From positions 117,292,087 through 117,356,086 of the forward strand of contig CM043947.1 of the NCBI GenBank assembly GCA_014529385.2: 64,000 nt of DNA, read 5' to 3'. How positions within the stretch are numbered: the stretch's first letter is position 1; the number at the start of each line of letters is the position of its first letter. Source of the stretch: Adiantum capillus-veneris. Taxonomy: Eukaryota; Streptophyta; Polypodiopsida; Polypodiales; Pteridaceae. The position numbers and the translations under genes are program-made. The notes under the pieces were generated by a model. The model made no database searches, was not told the origin of the DNA, and worked only from the letters and a program-made list of their open reading frames with translations. This document shows, one piece after another, positions 34,788-45,132 of the stretch.

Positions 34788-35212
34788 CTTATAATCAATG
34801 GCCTAAAGATTGTAGCCCCAAACTCCACAGCACCTCTTGTGGAGTTTGGTATTTAATATTTGATATTACTTGTTGGTGTCAAAAATGGGAGTCCCCTCTT
34901 TTACACTTAGTTCCACTTTAATTATGAGTGAATCATATCACTTATTCATGCCCCTCTTAGGGTGAGTTCTCACTATTCTATTTACAAAGCAGTCATAGTG
35001 GCTTATTGATAAAAGATCTAGAACACTGTGCAAATATAAAATGACCAAGGAATTTATTTGTTGACGACGCCTTCTCTTCAACTCTTAGAACTCGAATTTA
35101 CGTCATCAACTCACAGTTAGTAAAAAATAGAAAGACAACATAGTAATTACCCATTACGCTCTAGCTATCCCAATTGTCGTTAACCACATACAACAGGACC
35201 GGTCTCGTAGCA
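34542..35212 (-). repeat. 5' LTR of minus-strand gypsy element
   Basis: ~671 bp direct repeat of 31440-32108, ending gtagca at 35212. It contains an expanded (ag)n tract at 34741-34786 that is short in the other LTR (31661-31676). The inner edge is cut by the deletion that joins it to RT. Confidence 0.85.
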
Positions 35213-35929
35213 CAACATAAGACAATGTAAATTTAGATGAACAAGTTTGTACCGCTATGTTATGTTCCTTATGAATGGGTCCAATAAGGAGGTGTGGGAT
35301 ATGGAGGTTAAGAATCTCCATGTGGAAATTCAAGGAGACCTCATGTACTTGGATTTGCTAGTGATGATGAACATGAGTAGAGTCGATGTGGTCCTTATTA
35401 GAGCATGATTACATAGTTTAGATCCTTCTTGAGCTAAGAGCTATGATTCTATGAACTATGAACATAATTCCATTCAGTTCTCTGGCTATGGAATACACGT
35501 ATGTTGGTAGGATAACAAGATGTACCTCTCTCCACTGATCTGTTTTGCATAACTTTCAAAGTTGTACGACAATGATAAAATAAAAGAAGTCTTTTTGTGT
35601 TCTTTATTGTCTCATACTTTGTCAGGTTTTTCTTTGACTTTTAATTACTATGTGTCTAATAATGAAGGAACTTTCTCAACCCAACATTGTTACTCTTTTT
35701 CTATGACTACTCACAAACACACTAAGAATAATGTCTCTGAGCATACACCACATCAATTCCGATAACTGTTACACGATTATAAAGATGTCTTCGTGGAAAC
35801 GTTGCCTTTAGAATGTTTACTGCAAATAAATTAATTATTTACAAAGTCTGACTTAGTTACTGCAACGTGGCATTGATTTAGGATATTGATAAAAAAACAT
35901 ATAAGTAGGCTAATTCATACAAATCCATG
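35213..35929 (+). other. Degraded gypsy leader with short LTR-like insert
   Basis: One short frame (35562-35765) without a domain. At 35824-35860 lie 37 bases identical to the terminal part of the solo LTR at 48153-48189 (ending tctgacttagttac), flanked by the short direct repeat ttactgcaa. Confidence 0.5.
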
Positions 35930-36170
35930 GAAGTAAAGTGTCAGCTAGTCAACTCCTTGAGCCATGGTATCATTAGACAAACTTCATGGCCATGGGCAAC
36001 ACCAATTTTATTGGCTAAGAAAAAGGACAGCACTATGCGGTGTAGACTATCATGCCTTGAATGAAGAAACTATAAAAAACAAGTATGCTCTCCCAAGTGT
36101 GGTTGACTTATTTGATGAGCTTAAGGGAGCTAAATTTTAGGATAGATTTACACTCTGGCAATCATCAAGT
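35930..36170 (+). pseudogene. Ty3/gypsy RT N-terminal fragment
   Basis: Plus-strand text [20 protein letters not shown], then [20 protein letters not shown] and [11 protein letters not shown]: the conserved fingers region of gypsy RT. It stops at about 36160; the active-site half, RNase H and most of integrase are missing before the next fragment. Frame breaks near 36040. Confidence 0.82.
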
Positions 36171-36199
36171 ATGCATTTGATTGGCTAATATTCCAAAGA

Positions 36200-36884
36200 C
36201 TACCTTTCATACAAGATTTGGCCCTTACAAGTTTTTTGTTGCTCGTTTAAATGTTAAACAAGCACAAGATAGGTATAAAACATATGCTAATGAAAAACCA
36301 TGACTGATTACTTTTGTTTTGGTTACTTTTGAAGAAGTATGTGTATCCAAAACATTTCAAAACTCTCAAGACGGGTCTAGTTTCCAAACCATATCCTTGT
36401 TAATGAAAAACGATATTGATCACTTTTGAAGAAGGTGATCAAGTTTTACTTCGTGTACCAAAATATTTTGAAACTTGCAAGAGGGGTCTAGTTTTGAAAC
36501 AATCTTCGTGTTATTGTGGTTTTTTTAAGGTCATCAAATGTATTGGCAAAGTTGCCTATGAGTTGGATTTACCATCCTCTTCAACTGTGCATCCAATGTT
36601 CCATGTTAGTCGTGTGAGAAAATGGATAGGCACAAATGACAATGTCATAGACACGGATGTTTTGGTCGATTTTTATCAAACAACAAAGTTTGCCTCATAA
36701 ATCAGAATGTATTCTAAATTCTCATGCTTTACGTACAAGGAATCATTATGTACACCATCAAGTTTTGGTAAAGTGGAAAGACTGGCTTGAGGAGGGTTCC
36801 ACTTGGAACAACAATAGTGTGATTAGAAAAAGATTTCCCACTTTGGCTTCTGAGAATGAAAACTATTCTCTAAGAGGGGAGTAG
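36200..36884 (+). pseudogene. Integrase C-terminus with chromodomain (chromovirus relic)
   Basis: Begins QARDRYKTYANEKP-like text, then EEGDQVLLRVPKYF, HPMFHVSRVRKWIG (GPY/F-type module, frame 36416-36700). After a frameshift comes a chromodomain, HHQVLVKWKDWLEEGSTW (frame 36657-36884). Chromodomains of chromoviruses direct insertion to marked chromatin. A ~115-bp direct duplication (36291-36403 versus 36404-36513) repeats the start of this region. The stop codon abuts a purine tract and an LTR start, as in intact chromoviruses. Confidence 0.85.
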
Positions 36885-37034
36885 TGTGAGGGAAATGGAT
36901 AATATGAAACGGCCTAGCAAGGGGGTTGGAAGCCCAAAGGCCTCGGGAAGGGGCCTTATATAGCCATAGAAGTCTATACAAGGGTATTTGGGTGGTGAAT
37001 CCAAGAGGCCTTTCAATGGTGTCTCAAACATTAC
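36872..37034 (+). repeat. Polypurine tract and partial 3' LTR of chromovirus relic
   Basis: aagaggggagtag (36872-36884) is followed by tgtgaggga, a fitting PPT and LTR start. A TATA-like ttatatag lies at 36957. The LTR is cut at about 37034, where integrase text of another gypsy copy begins. Confidence 0.6.
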
Positions 37035-37310
37035 CTCCCTATCGTTGAATTTGCTTACAAATAACTATCAAGCCTTGTCAATTTATGCTTAAGTATGACT
37101 TTTAATTGATGTAAACTTCAACATGTTAGATAATTCCTTTGAGATCATATGGATATGTCACAAACAGCTTGCCAAAATGTTTGACAAGCTCAAGATCATT
37201 GCAAAAAGTACATAGATGAAAGAGAAGACAAGGTTTTGAGGAAGGTGACTAAGTCTTTTTGAAGATTCTAGAACACTCAAAAAGTCAAAAACTAGATCCT
37301 CTCCTACAAA
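37035..37310 (+). pseudogene. Second gypsy integrase fragment
   Basis: Frame-shifting plus-strand text YLPIVEFAY-like, IIPLRSYGYVTNSLPK-like and GFEEGD-x-VFLK resembles the post-core part of gypsy integrase. Since it follows an LTR rather than an integrase core, it belongs to a different insertion. Only ~275 bp remain. Confidence 0.55.
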
Positions 37311-37318
37311 CAATTAGT

Positions 37319-37835
37319 TGCAGTTGGGTTGGGGTTCTCGCAATGGACAGACTTTTGCATGGGCAATGACACGTGCCGAGCATACGGGTAGTGGTCTAGC
37401 CAACGGGGGCCAGACCACCATGACCATAGTTTGGAGATAGTCTTAGCTGGATTGGATATTTGTGAGCCCTTGGTGGCTCTTGATGGTTGTATATATCCGT
37501 AGCTGTTTGGGGGTTATTGTATCATCAACTTTGTGTGGTCAGTCGTCTAGAGTCTATCACCTTGAGTTATACACAACACGTCCACGGGTGAGCCTCGACA
37601 CCCCACTGTACCTATGAGATCATGGGCTGGAGCTAAGTGTGCTACCATGCCAGAGTCTGTATTGGTTTCTTTGAGTTAGTCAATGTTCATGCTTTTCATG
37701 TGCAGGTTCACTACTGAGAAGTGTTGTTGTTGCTCTGCATTGTCTTCTGTATTTACATTCTATGGAGTGAGATCTCACGCACATTGCACTAAGGAGCACC
37801 CACTATAGAGAGCATGAAACATTATTCCCGCTATA
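37319..37835 (+). repeat. Gypsy-type LTR related to the right-edge LTR
   Basis: Aligns along its whole length with 63197-63923: tgcagttgg/tacagttgg start, gggcaatgacacgtg, gagcctcgacacccc, tcatgggctggagct, cgcacattgcact, and the end cgctata/cgctaca. It is ~517 bp because it lacks the ~220-bp internal duplication of the right-edge copy. It joins directly to a copia LTR at 37838, so no target duplication can be read. Confidence 0.8.
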
Positions 37836-37837
37836 AG

Positions 37838-37998
37838 GAGGAGCACAAGAGTATGTGGGTGGAGCAACCTCAGGAACTATGAGTGAGGAGCTCCTTATTT
37901 TTTATATACAAAGAATAAGGGTATGTACACACAGTGGACAGGCGACCGGACACCGGATGTCCGACCCCAGGCAAAGCCACAGTGCCTTTTTCCCAATA
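37838..37998 (-). repeat. 3' LTR of small copia element (truncated)
   Basis: Matches the right LTR from ggagga(g/a)cacaagagtatg through gctccttatt and gtatgtacacac to the end cccaata (aca in the other copy). Confidence 0.85.
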
Positions 37999-38009
37999 AT
38001 CTCCCACTT
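37999..38009 (-). other. Polypurine tract of small copia element
   Basis: aagtgggagat on the minus strand, immediately before the 3' LTR; nearly the same as the copia tract at 26944. Confidence 0.75.
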
Positions 38010-38712
38010 AAAGGCGATGCGCCGATAAGTGAAATCTATTAACTAAACTACTAGTATGTACAAGAAACTAGGTGAGAGACTCTCCCAAGCTATGTCCACT
38101 GGCTCACTCTGTCGGTCTACACGCAGTCGTATCGGCTCTGGTGATAGGCGAGCGTGTGTACCCACGCTAGAGCTTGCATGTAAATCCCGCGGACTACTCT
38201 ATATGGTCTGCAAAACTCCACTATGCATCATGCTAGTGTCAATTATTGCACGACTAACAACCCTAGCTAAAAATGCTCCCACTGCAGCTGCTAGGTCGGG
38301 ACTCGATACTAGTAAGTCTAACATGAGATGTCCGAGTGCTGATGAAATCTGCACAAATCTAGTTGTACTCGCCTCCCCTACGCTATCTGCAATCACTACA
38401 TCATCAGGACTACCAATTGCCTATGGATGTGTCAACACCGACACTGGGAGACCTGCGTCCCTGTCACCCATAGGCAAAACTGTGCATCTTGGTACCAACT
38501 CATCAACCTCTAGCATGAGCATATCGAAAAACGCGATGTCTGGCATCTTTGTCTGTGTCTCTAGAGAGCAGACATGCTCTACCTCTACATGCACAAACTC
38601 TGACAACACCTGCTATGTTTCACTAGAGCATTGCCGCTCTACCTCTGTCTCGATAGAGTCTATTGGCACGTCATGCACAGCTAAATGGTTTGTCTCGTGA
38701 GCATGATGGAGC
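38010..38712 (-). other. Interior of small copia element, no domain
   Basis: Minus-strand frames 38421-38609 and 38199-38396 have no recognisable domain. This is where integrase, RT and RNase H would lie in a full element. The long open plus-strand frame here (38056-38700) is antisense to the element and I do not call it a gene. Confidence 0.5.
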
Positions 38713-39480
38713 TCACGAGAAACGTTTCGTCTCTTGCTCAAAGCATCCCAGCAACAAAACAGAGACTATGTCGTCTCGAACCTCAAACACATGCATAGGA
38801 TATACTAGGTCACTGCGCACTCCTCTAGCAATCATTAATGAACCGCAATGCATATGGAAAGACTGCTTTCTAAGTAATATTTGACAACCAAAGTCTGCTA
38901 ACTGTCTCACTGTGATCAAGCTCTGTCTCAACTGAGGAACGTAGCGTACATGCCGTAGCGTGTATAATGCACCATTGGACAAAGAAACATACATCTCCTG
39001 CACCTTCTATGTCAAAGGCTGAACCATCGGCCAAGTACACACAGCCAAGTCCCCACTAGAAAATGTGTTGAACCACTCACGACATGGTATGACGTGAGAA
39101 GCAGCATCGCTATCTAGTAACCACTGCGGAGAAAGTATGTTATCCATAGACATATCTGTAAGAGGTACGCTCGAGGCAAGCATGATGTCATTGTCACTAG
39201 CATAGATTTCCAGTGGAACTACCTCTCTAACATGTGTCAAAGTCGTATCTGCATCACGCATACATCTCCATTGCTATCTCATACGTCTGAAACAACGGCG
39301 CCTAATCTGTCATATGTGATCACAATGCCAACAACAAAAGTATTGGCAACTGCGAGACCGCCGTCTCTCACTGTCACACATGTCTGCAACAATAAGTGTA
39401 TGGCAAAAAACTATGGCGAGAAAACCTGGGAAAAATCTGGCAGAGTCTCCCTTGTAAACTAAGCAAAGCCTCAAGTACAT
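38713..39480 (-). pseudogene. Copia protease and pre-integrase domain
   Basis: Minus strand. Frame 39007-39261 carries WLLDSDAASHVIPCREWF, the copia aspartic protease site; the usual D-S-G is D-S-D here, a change at the catalytic turn. Frame 38713-39003 carries LRHVRYVPQLRQSLITVRQL, the gag-pre-integrase domain. Upstream, near 39290-39360, a cysteine-rich CCWHCDHI segment may be a decayed zinc knuckle. Confidence 0.75.
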
Positions 39481-41057
39481 TCTCAACCATAAACCATGCC
39501 AAACTGGCAACAAAGTGGGAGGTAACTCCACCACTACACAATCATGAAAACCATGACCAATCGCATCAAAATCGATGCTCACATATGCATAAAAGAACTC
39601 CACAATCTGATATCTGCAAACATAAACTGGAACAAACTGTTTAACCGAACGTAAAGCCCATAACCATATACGCAAGAAGAGAGCAAACTAGCTCAAAGCG
39701 TATCCCAAAAGAGAAACTACTTGCAAAACTCTGCAAAGCCCATAACCATATATGCAAGAAGAGAGCAAACTAGCTCAAATCGCATCCCAAAAGAGAAATG
39801 GCTTGCAAAAATATGCAAAAACCTGTGACTGTCTATCTGTAGCCACACAAGCATGCGCAATCCTCACTCCTGCAAGAGAGGGTACAAGAACACCAAACTG
39901 TGTCCAAGCTGACAAAACCTGTCAACAGTGGAAGTCACGCTCGACCAGTAAACCATCAGAGAGTAAACTGCGAATGCGCATTAACCATAGCGAGAATCTA
40001 GAAAAAATTCGACAAAGTTTCCTCCGAAAACTGAGAAAAAACTCAAAAATCTCATCAAAGCGCATGAAAATAGACACACAATGTCTCAGTAGCAAAATCC
40101 ACAAATGGCATACATAGCACTACCAAAACCCTGGCAAAACAGCTCACTCCTGACCGAGTGGCTCTATGGACGTATACCTTTCCAAAAACACATATAAACC
40201 TTTGAACCTGCTACTTGCAAGCTATACCAAGCTCAAGCTGTATCCACAAAATACATACATAGCATGAAATTGCACAAGATCGTGCAAAAAAACTCTCTGG
40301 AATGCTCTACACAATCGTACATGAGCACTATATGCCACAGAAGCTGTACTGCAAAGACTGTGCAACCTGTGAGCAAAACTGTTGAAACCTGTGAGCAAAA
40401 CTGTTGAAAAGCTGGCACACACTACCTTATCGATCAGTAAACACGTCGACCGAAAACACCTGCCAAGAGCTGAGCGCGCTCGAGGAAAACACCCATTCCA
40501 AAATGGACCATCAAAACCGTATGTGTCGGTATATGCCATTGAAGCCGAAAACTAGAGAAAACGTCAAAGTCGAAAAGCCGTGGAGAGTTCGGAGCTGGGT
40601 TGCTCCAAATGGGGGTTAGAGGAGAGCCAAACCGCTCTCACTGAGTAGAAGTTGAGAAAATGATCGTCGATGCTGTCTTTCGCCATCGGACAAAAACACG
40701 CTAGCCGAATAGCCGTATGATCGATGTCGGAACAGCTAAGCACCGATGTCGTCTAAATCGGTGTCGAAACAGATGCCAATAGACGATGCTCGAAGCCGAG
40801 GCGAGCCGATGCGAAATGCCGAGAATGCTAAAGCCAAAAACGTCGATGTCGATGTCGTCTCCCGCCGCCGGATGAGAGTAGTTGATGCCGAGGAGCGCCG
40901 AAATTGGGCCGATGCTGAGTGATGCCCAGGCTTACTCGCCACCTGTGGCCGAACACACTATGTCTACTCTCTACGATCAAGAGAGCTCGCTAACTCTCTC
41001 TATCTGTCAAGCTCTCTTCTCTCACTCGCTTGCTCTCTCAACACACGCACTCGCTCA

Positions 41058-41095
<38 letters not shown>

Positions 41096-42010
41096 CTTGG
41101 GCATGTGTGTGAGCCGGGCATGTGAGAGTCGAATGGTCAGGGTGGGTTTAGTAGGAGCGGGTGGGGGACGGGTTTGTCGAGGGCCCCATGGGAGTGATCC
41201 CCAGGTGTGTAATCGATTTTTCGAAAAAAAAAAAAAAATCCTGTTGAAACTGGCTCTCTCTTCTGAGACGAGCCTGAGGAGCTGTAGAAAATGACGAGTC
41301 GGCGATTTCTGCTCACTTTGCTAGCGCTTTCATGCCGTGCTCAACCTACTCACGACACCAATTGCACCAAGCTGCCCGTCTCTCGACAGTCTGTTCACCA
41401 GCTCTCCACACTGAGCTGTTGTAGTCGATTCGATTTGTGTACAAATTCCCCCTTTACTCCTGTGTGTATGTGTGTGTGTGTTCAAACACCACCACACCTT
41501 TACTGTGGGCTGCTTGCTTTGCCCCAATTTCCGAGCTCCTCTCAGTTGACCTTCATTCTCCTCGATTCTCACAAGCTTCTTTCTGCTCGACACACCTGCC
41601 CGGGAGCTCACTTGAACTCTGTCGACTCTGTCTTGCCTGAGAGTGTCCGACTCACAAGCTGTCCATTGTTCCAAGTTCTCCCTCTTCTTGCAGAGTTTCG
41701 ATTTGAAGCTCACACTCAATGGAACTCAATGCTCTCCTGAGCTCTGCCAAAAAACTCTCTATGTAGACCTTCAGATCCCCTCCGCTTCTTTCTTGCTCCG
41801 ATTCCCTGAGAATCCTCGAGATCCCTCTCCAAGCCAAGAGGGGTTGCCCGTGTCGGGGGTCAAGATCCACTCGATCAAGCTCCGATCCGTGTCGGATCTG
41901 TCGCCACCGTCAAGCTCAAGCTTGAGCTACGAGATCTACCATAGCCAGCTAACTACGTCGCTTCCGAGTCGATCGTCGAAAAACGGTCTTGCATGCGGTT
42001 CGCCACCGTA
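39481..42010 (-). other. gag and leader region of small copia element
   Basis: By position this should encode gag on the minus strand, but frames are short and I recognise no capsid motif. Near-duplicate segments lie at 39659-39712 and 39725-39788 (gcccataaccatat(a)cgcaagaagag). A (ct)n tract lies at 41065-41092 and an A run at 41224-41237. 41290-42010 reads as untranslated leader next to the primer site. Confidence 0.45.
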
Positions 42011-42022
42011 GCTCTGATACCA
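42011..42022 (-). other. Primer-binding site (initiator Met-tRNA type)
   Basis: gctctgatacca on the + strand, two bases from the LTR start (tgtgag, 42025). Same sequence as the site at 11995. Confidence 0.88.
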
Positions 42023-42024
42023 CT

Positions 42025-42240
42025 TGTGAGTGCACACGTGTGTGGATGCGTGCATGTGCAATGCATGCGGACAAACGGAGGAACACAAGAGTATGTAGGT
42101 GGAGCCAACATCAAGAATTATGAGTGAAGGGCTCCTTATTCTTCATATAGAAAGAATAAAGGTATGTACACACGGTGGACCGGTGGCCCAGACACCGAAC
42201 ATCCGACTCCGGACAAAGACGCAACGTCTTTACCCCAACA
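42025..42240 (-). repeat. 5' LTR of small copia element (complete)
   Basis: 216 bp, tgtgagtgca ... ccccaaca. Direct repeat of 37838-37998. On the minus strand it begins TGTTGGGGTAAAG. Confidence 0.88.
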
Positions 42241-42400
42241 TAGCTAAAGTTTTCTTAAGCTTTTCAAAGGTACATTGTTGCTTTGCTTGCCAAACTTAGC
42301 ACCCTTCAACTAGTTTTTAGTAGGCCCCTCTATCTTGGTGTACTCCCTAATAAATTGTGATAGTAGCATGCCATTCCCAAAATTAGAGATCTTAATTTTT
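42241..42400 (-). pseudogene. Short gypsy RT connection fragment
   Basis: Minus strand with frame shifts: CYYHNL, REYTKIEGPTKN and LKGAKFGKQ match the end of gypsy RT before RNase H (YY-R-F ... I-A-G-P ... L-K-K). It flanks the copia element, which may have inserted into it; the other flank was lost. The match is weak. Confidence 0.45.
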
Positions 42401-43899
42401 GAGAGAAGGCCATTTCAGCAACCATTTTTTTAGAATCCTTTTGAACATCCTTAGCTGGGACAATTTATCAAAGGTACTGAACCTTAGACTTCATGAAAAA
42501 GTTGCTCTTCTTAGCAAAAGGTACATGCTAGCCTAACAACAGAAAAGCTTTTTTGAGATGTCCTAAGTTCCAACTCCAACCTAGAACAACTATTCTTAGC
42601 AAAAATTGACAATTTCCGAGTCCAAGGAAGTGTTTTGGATGAATGCAAGAAAGTGCAAAAAATTAGAAATGGAGATAATAGACAAAAAGCCATAGTTTAA
42701 AGTATATGTAATGCCAAATGTACTTCTTCCTCCTTAGTTTCTTGTATGCACTGGACGAATCAACACAAGGATTATTAAGTAACTATTACATAAGGTAGTT
42801 CTTATCCCGTGGATACAAGGACAAAAAGTATTGATAAGATCAAATCACCCCACTAAGATGGCTATAGTCTCATATGAGACATCTCTTGTGATGAGATAAG
42901 ATACCATGGAAAGATAAGGCCTTCTCAAGTGCAAATGTGGCTTTCAATAGTATTGGAGATTCGTGTATGAGCACGTAGCAACAACTAACAAAGGTTTGAG
43001 AACTAACAAGTACCAAACTTTCACATGGATTTAGGTCGACTTTAGAGTGTAAGATTGATGCCACAGTTTTCATCATTCAATCCTAGAAACTTTTGAAATG
43101 TAGATGCTCTCTAATTTCATAGAAGCAATCGCTGATTTTGAGACAACTATCAATGAATGAATCCATGACACCATACCCACGACCAATAATATCTTGTGTA
43201 TCAAAGAGATGAATAACATTTTGAGTGGATGTGATTTGATGGACACACAGCCATGCAAACAACATGTGGCTGACAATTAATGTCTTTGTCAGGATGTCAC
43301 CATATATCCAACAGGGGCTATCGTGCAATTCAGGCTTTGCAGATGTCCAACTTCAAGAGATTCTCGAGGAAAAATCCCCACATTTGCAAAGCAGTGGAGC
43401 CATTATCTAAGGCCTCATGCACCCTTGGAGGCCCTTTAAGAGAGCCTCCCATACAACCTCCACCACCATCTTTAGAGTCGAGGGTGTCTCACCCGCTTTA
43501 TTTCCGGAAGAGGCAATGGTGTATGGAGCTGTTTTATTGAAATGCAAAAAGCTCTAGAATTTTGGAGGGCCTTCGAAGCTAAAGAAGGCTGTGGGGCATA
43601 CACGCCAAGGGCAAACCGTACCTCAACAAATTGGTTCAAATAACACAAGAAGGCAATGCCAGTGTCAATGCTTCACATATCAAAGCCTTTAGTGCAGATT
43701 TCCTGATCCGAAATGAAAACCCCATTTATGCCTTTATTGGGCCTTAATTTTCAAGCTGAAATTTTGGGCATTGTAGTTATTAAATGTGGTTAATAGCAAA
43801 GATCTTTCAGAAATCCTGATGGTCTAATAAATTTACCCTTGAAAATCGAGGCCAAGAAAAGCAGTGGCACAACCTGCTTGGCCTCAGGAAGGATGTCCA
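42401..43899. other. Unassigned stretch
   Basis: Short frames only; 43083-43328 (minus, 81 codons) is the longest without a domain. GC rises after ~43300, closer to the composition of the following host 3' UTR, so the transcript might extend here. Confidence 0.35.
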
Positions 43900-44535
43900 G
43901 TTTTCGCGATTTCTTTATTGTAACCAGCTGTGCTTTATTTTCACATCATCTACCGCAGCATTAAAAATAAAACACAAATGCAAGTACAAGAATAGAGCTT
44001 CTTTTCCTTGGCATATAGATGACCTGTTGGGCCTTTCCAGTACTGAATACTCAATTTTTTTGAGATCGGATGGTTTATAAATCCTGGCAATCCATGGGGA
44101 CACCCCCTTAATCCTGACTGCCTCATCCTTGATAATAAAGAATAAATAAATGTTTGATTGTTGAAGGCTTCAGTTTTTTCATATCTGCGTAGGACTAGGC
44201 GAAATCATCCTTACAATCTTTTAGCAACTCCTCAAGCTGGATTTATGCAGCTATGTAATGCTGCTGAATCAGGGACCTGAAACCAGAGCCCGAAAAAGCC
44301 GCTTTCTAAGTGATTTTGCTCAGAAAATGAGATTCTGATGCTGGACATCCACTGGAGAAAAATACTCCCACGATTCTCTCTGCCTGACCATGCGGATCAA
44401 GACGCATCATCAGAGCATTCCAGCAACAAAAACATTTGCCCCATCGACATCCCATTTCCGCAAAATGTACGCATGAAGATTCCACAAGACTTAGCCATCC
44501 CACGTTCGCCTCATATACGTCTGTATTCCCCCTCT
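43900..44535 (-). other. Probable 3' UTR of EXS-family gene
   Basis: Follows the TGA at 44536-44538 on the minus strand. No repeat or transposon motif is seen. AATAAA signals on the minus strand occur at about 43911-43916 and 43924-43929 (tttatt on the + strand), giving a UTR of ~600 bases. Ends are inferred. Confidence 0.45.
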
Positions 44536-44790
44536 TCACACATTATACTCGTTGGCTGAAATTGGCATCTCAGCTTCCTTCAAGGGGTCTTTCATAGATG
44601 TCTGTAAGTTTGCCCTAGATACCTTGTTCCATTCACTTTCCACCCGGAAAAAGATCCACTGAAATCTGCGAATTATCTCCAGGGCTGTCATGAGAAAGAC
44701 GGTGATATAATTATGCCTCAAATGAGCTGAGAGCTTGTATGTCCAAGCCCACCGCAGCAATAGATTGCTTCCAATCGCACCATAGTAGAC
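44536..44790 (-). CDS. EXS-domain (ERD1/XPR1/SYG1) protein, last coding exon
   Basis: The one convincing host-gene piece. From a 3' splice site (ttgcttgacag, ending 44791) an uninterrupted frame of 84 codons reads VYYGAIGSNLLLRWAWTYKL, then SAHLRHNYITVFLMTALEII and RRFQWIFFRVESEWNKV, to a TGA, ending SANEYNV. This is the C-terminal part of the EXS domain, a multi-pass membrane domain of the yeast ERD1/SYG1 and animal XPR1 proteins and plant PHO1-related and short EXS proteins, tied to phosphate export or Golgi retention. The WTYKLSAHLRHNY and RRFQW-FFRVE-EW motifs fit the short plant EXS proteins better than PHO1. A GTATCT after EWNKV could be a donor, but read-through gives a plausible end. 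Upstream exons are not visible; LINE A begins 22 bases into the intron. Confidence 0.85.
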   Translation of the reverse strand, partial: VYYGAIGSNLLLRWAWTYKLSAHLRHNYITVFLMTALEIIRRFQWIFFRVESEWNKVSRANLQTSMKDPLKEAEMPISANEYNV

Positions 44791-44792
44791 CT

Positions 44793-44814
44793 GTCAAGCA
44801 ACCATTGATTAGGA
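44793..44814 (-). promoter_or_regulatory. Intron 3' end: branch-point and acceptor region
   Basis: Minus strand ctcctaatcaatggttgctt followed by gacag. ctaat about 22 nt before the acceptor AG is a plausible branch point. Only this short piece of original intron separates the exon from the LINE A tail, whose ctctct end now supplies pyrimidines. Confidence 0.5.
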
Positions 44815-45132
44815 GAGAGAATGGAATGGAATGGAATACAATGAAATGAAAGAAATGAAATATTAACATCTTCAAAAGGCCAAAATGACCTATGAGAATC
44901 TGATACAATGTCTTGAGTACAAAAAAGAGATACTAAAATGAATCTAGAAGTGCGACTAGCTGGAACTATGTGGGGTATGTGTGATCACTGATACAATGGG
45001 TGCTCAATACAAGAGGGTGATATAATGGGTGATGTAAGAGACAATGACGGTGCATCAAGAGAGTACTGGAAGGAAGGCATGCTGAAGCCAAGTATCTAGA
45101 ACCATGATGACATCTGTGCATACCAGCATGAT

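Larger units (their letters stand above)
31440..35212 (-). mobile_element. Ty3/gypsy element with paired LTRs, internally deleted
   Basis: Direct repeats 31440-32108 and 34542-35212 flank a minus-strand pol relic (RT end, RNase H, integrase). The total is 3.8 kb, well below a full element. The right LTR passes directly into mid-RT text with no primer site, gag or protease, so one deletion removed the inner edge of the 5' LTR through the front of RT. The polypurine tract next to the left LTR is present. Confidence 0.82.
37838..42240 (-). mobile_element. Small Ty1/copia element, gag-protease only
   Basis: Minus-strand element with LTRs 37838-37998 and 42025-42240, a Met-tRNA primer site at 42011-42022 and a PPT at 37999-38009. 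The 4-kb interior shows a copia protease and pre-integrase domain but no integrase core, RT or RNase H, so it is non-autonomous. The left LTR lacks its first ~53 bp, replaced by another LTR. Confidence 0.78.

Noticed and set aside
38056-38700. 214-codon plus-strand frame.
   Set aside because: Antisense to a minus-strand copia element, with no recognisable domain; low-stop composition explains it.
41291-41740. 149-codon plus frame with a basic N-terminus.
   Set aside because: Lies in the copia leader antisense to the element, Ser/Leu-rich from ct-biased DNA, no domain.
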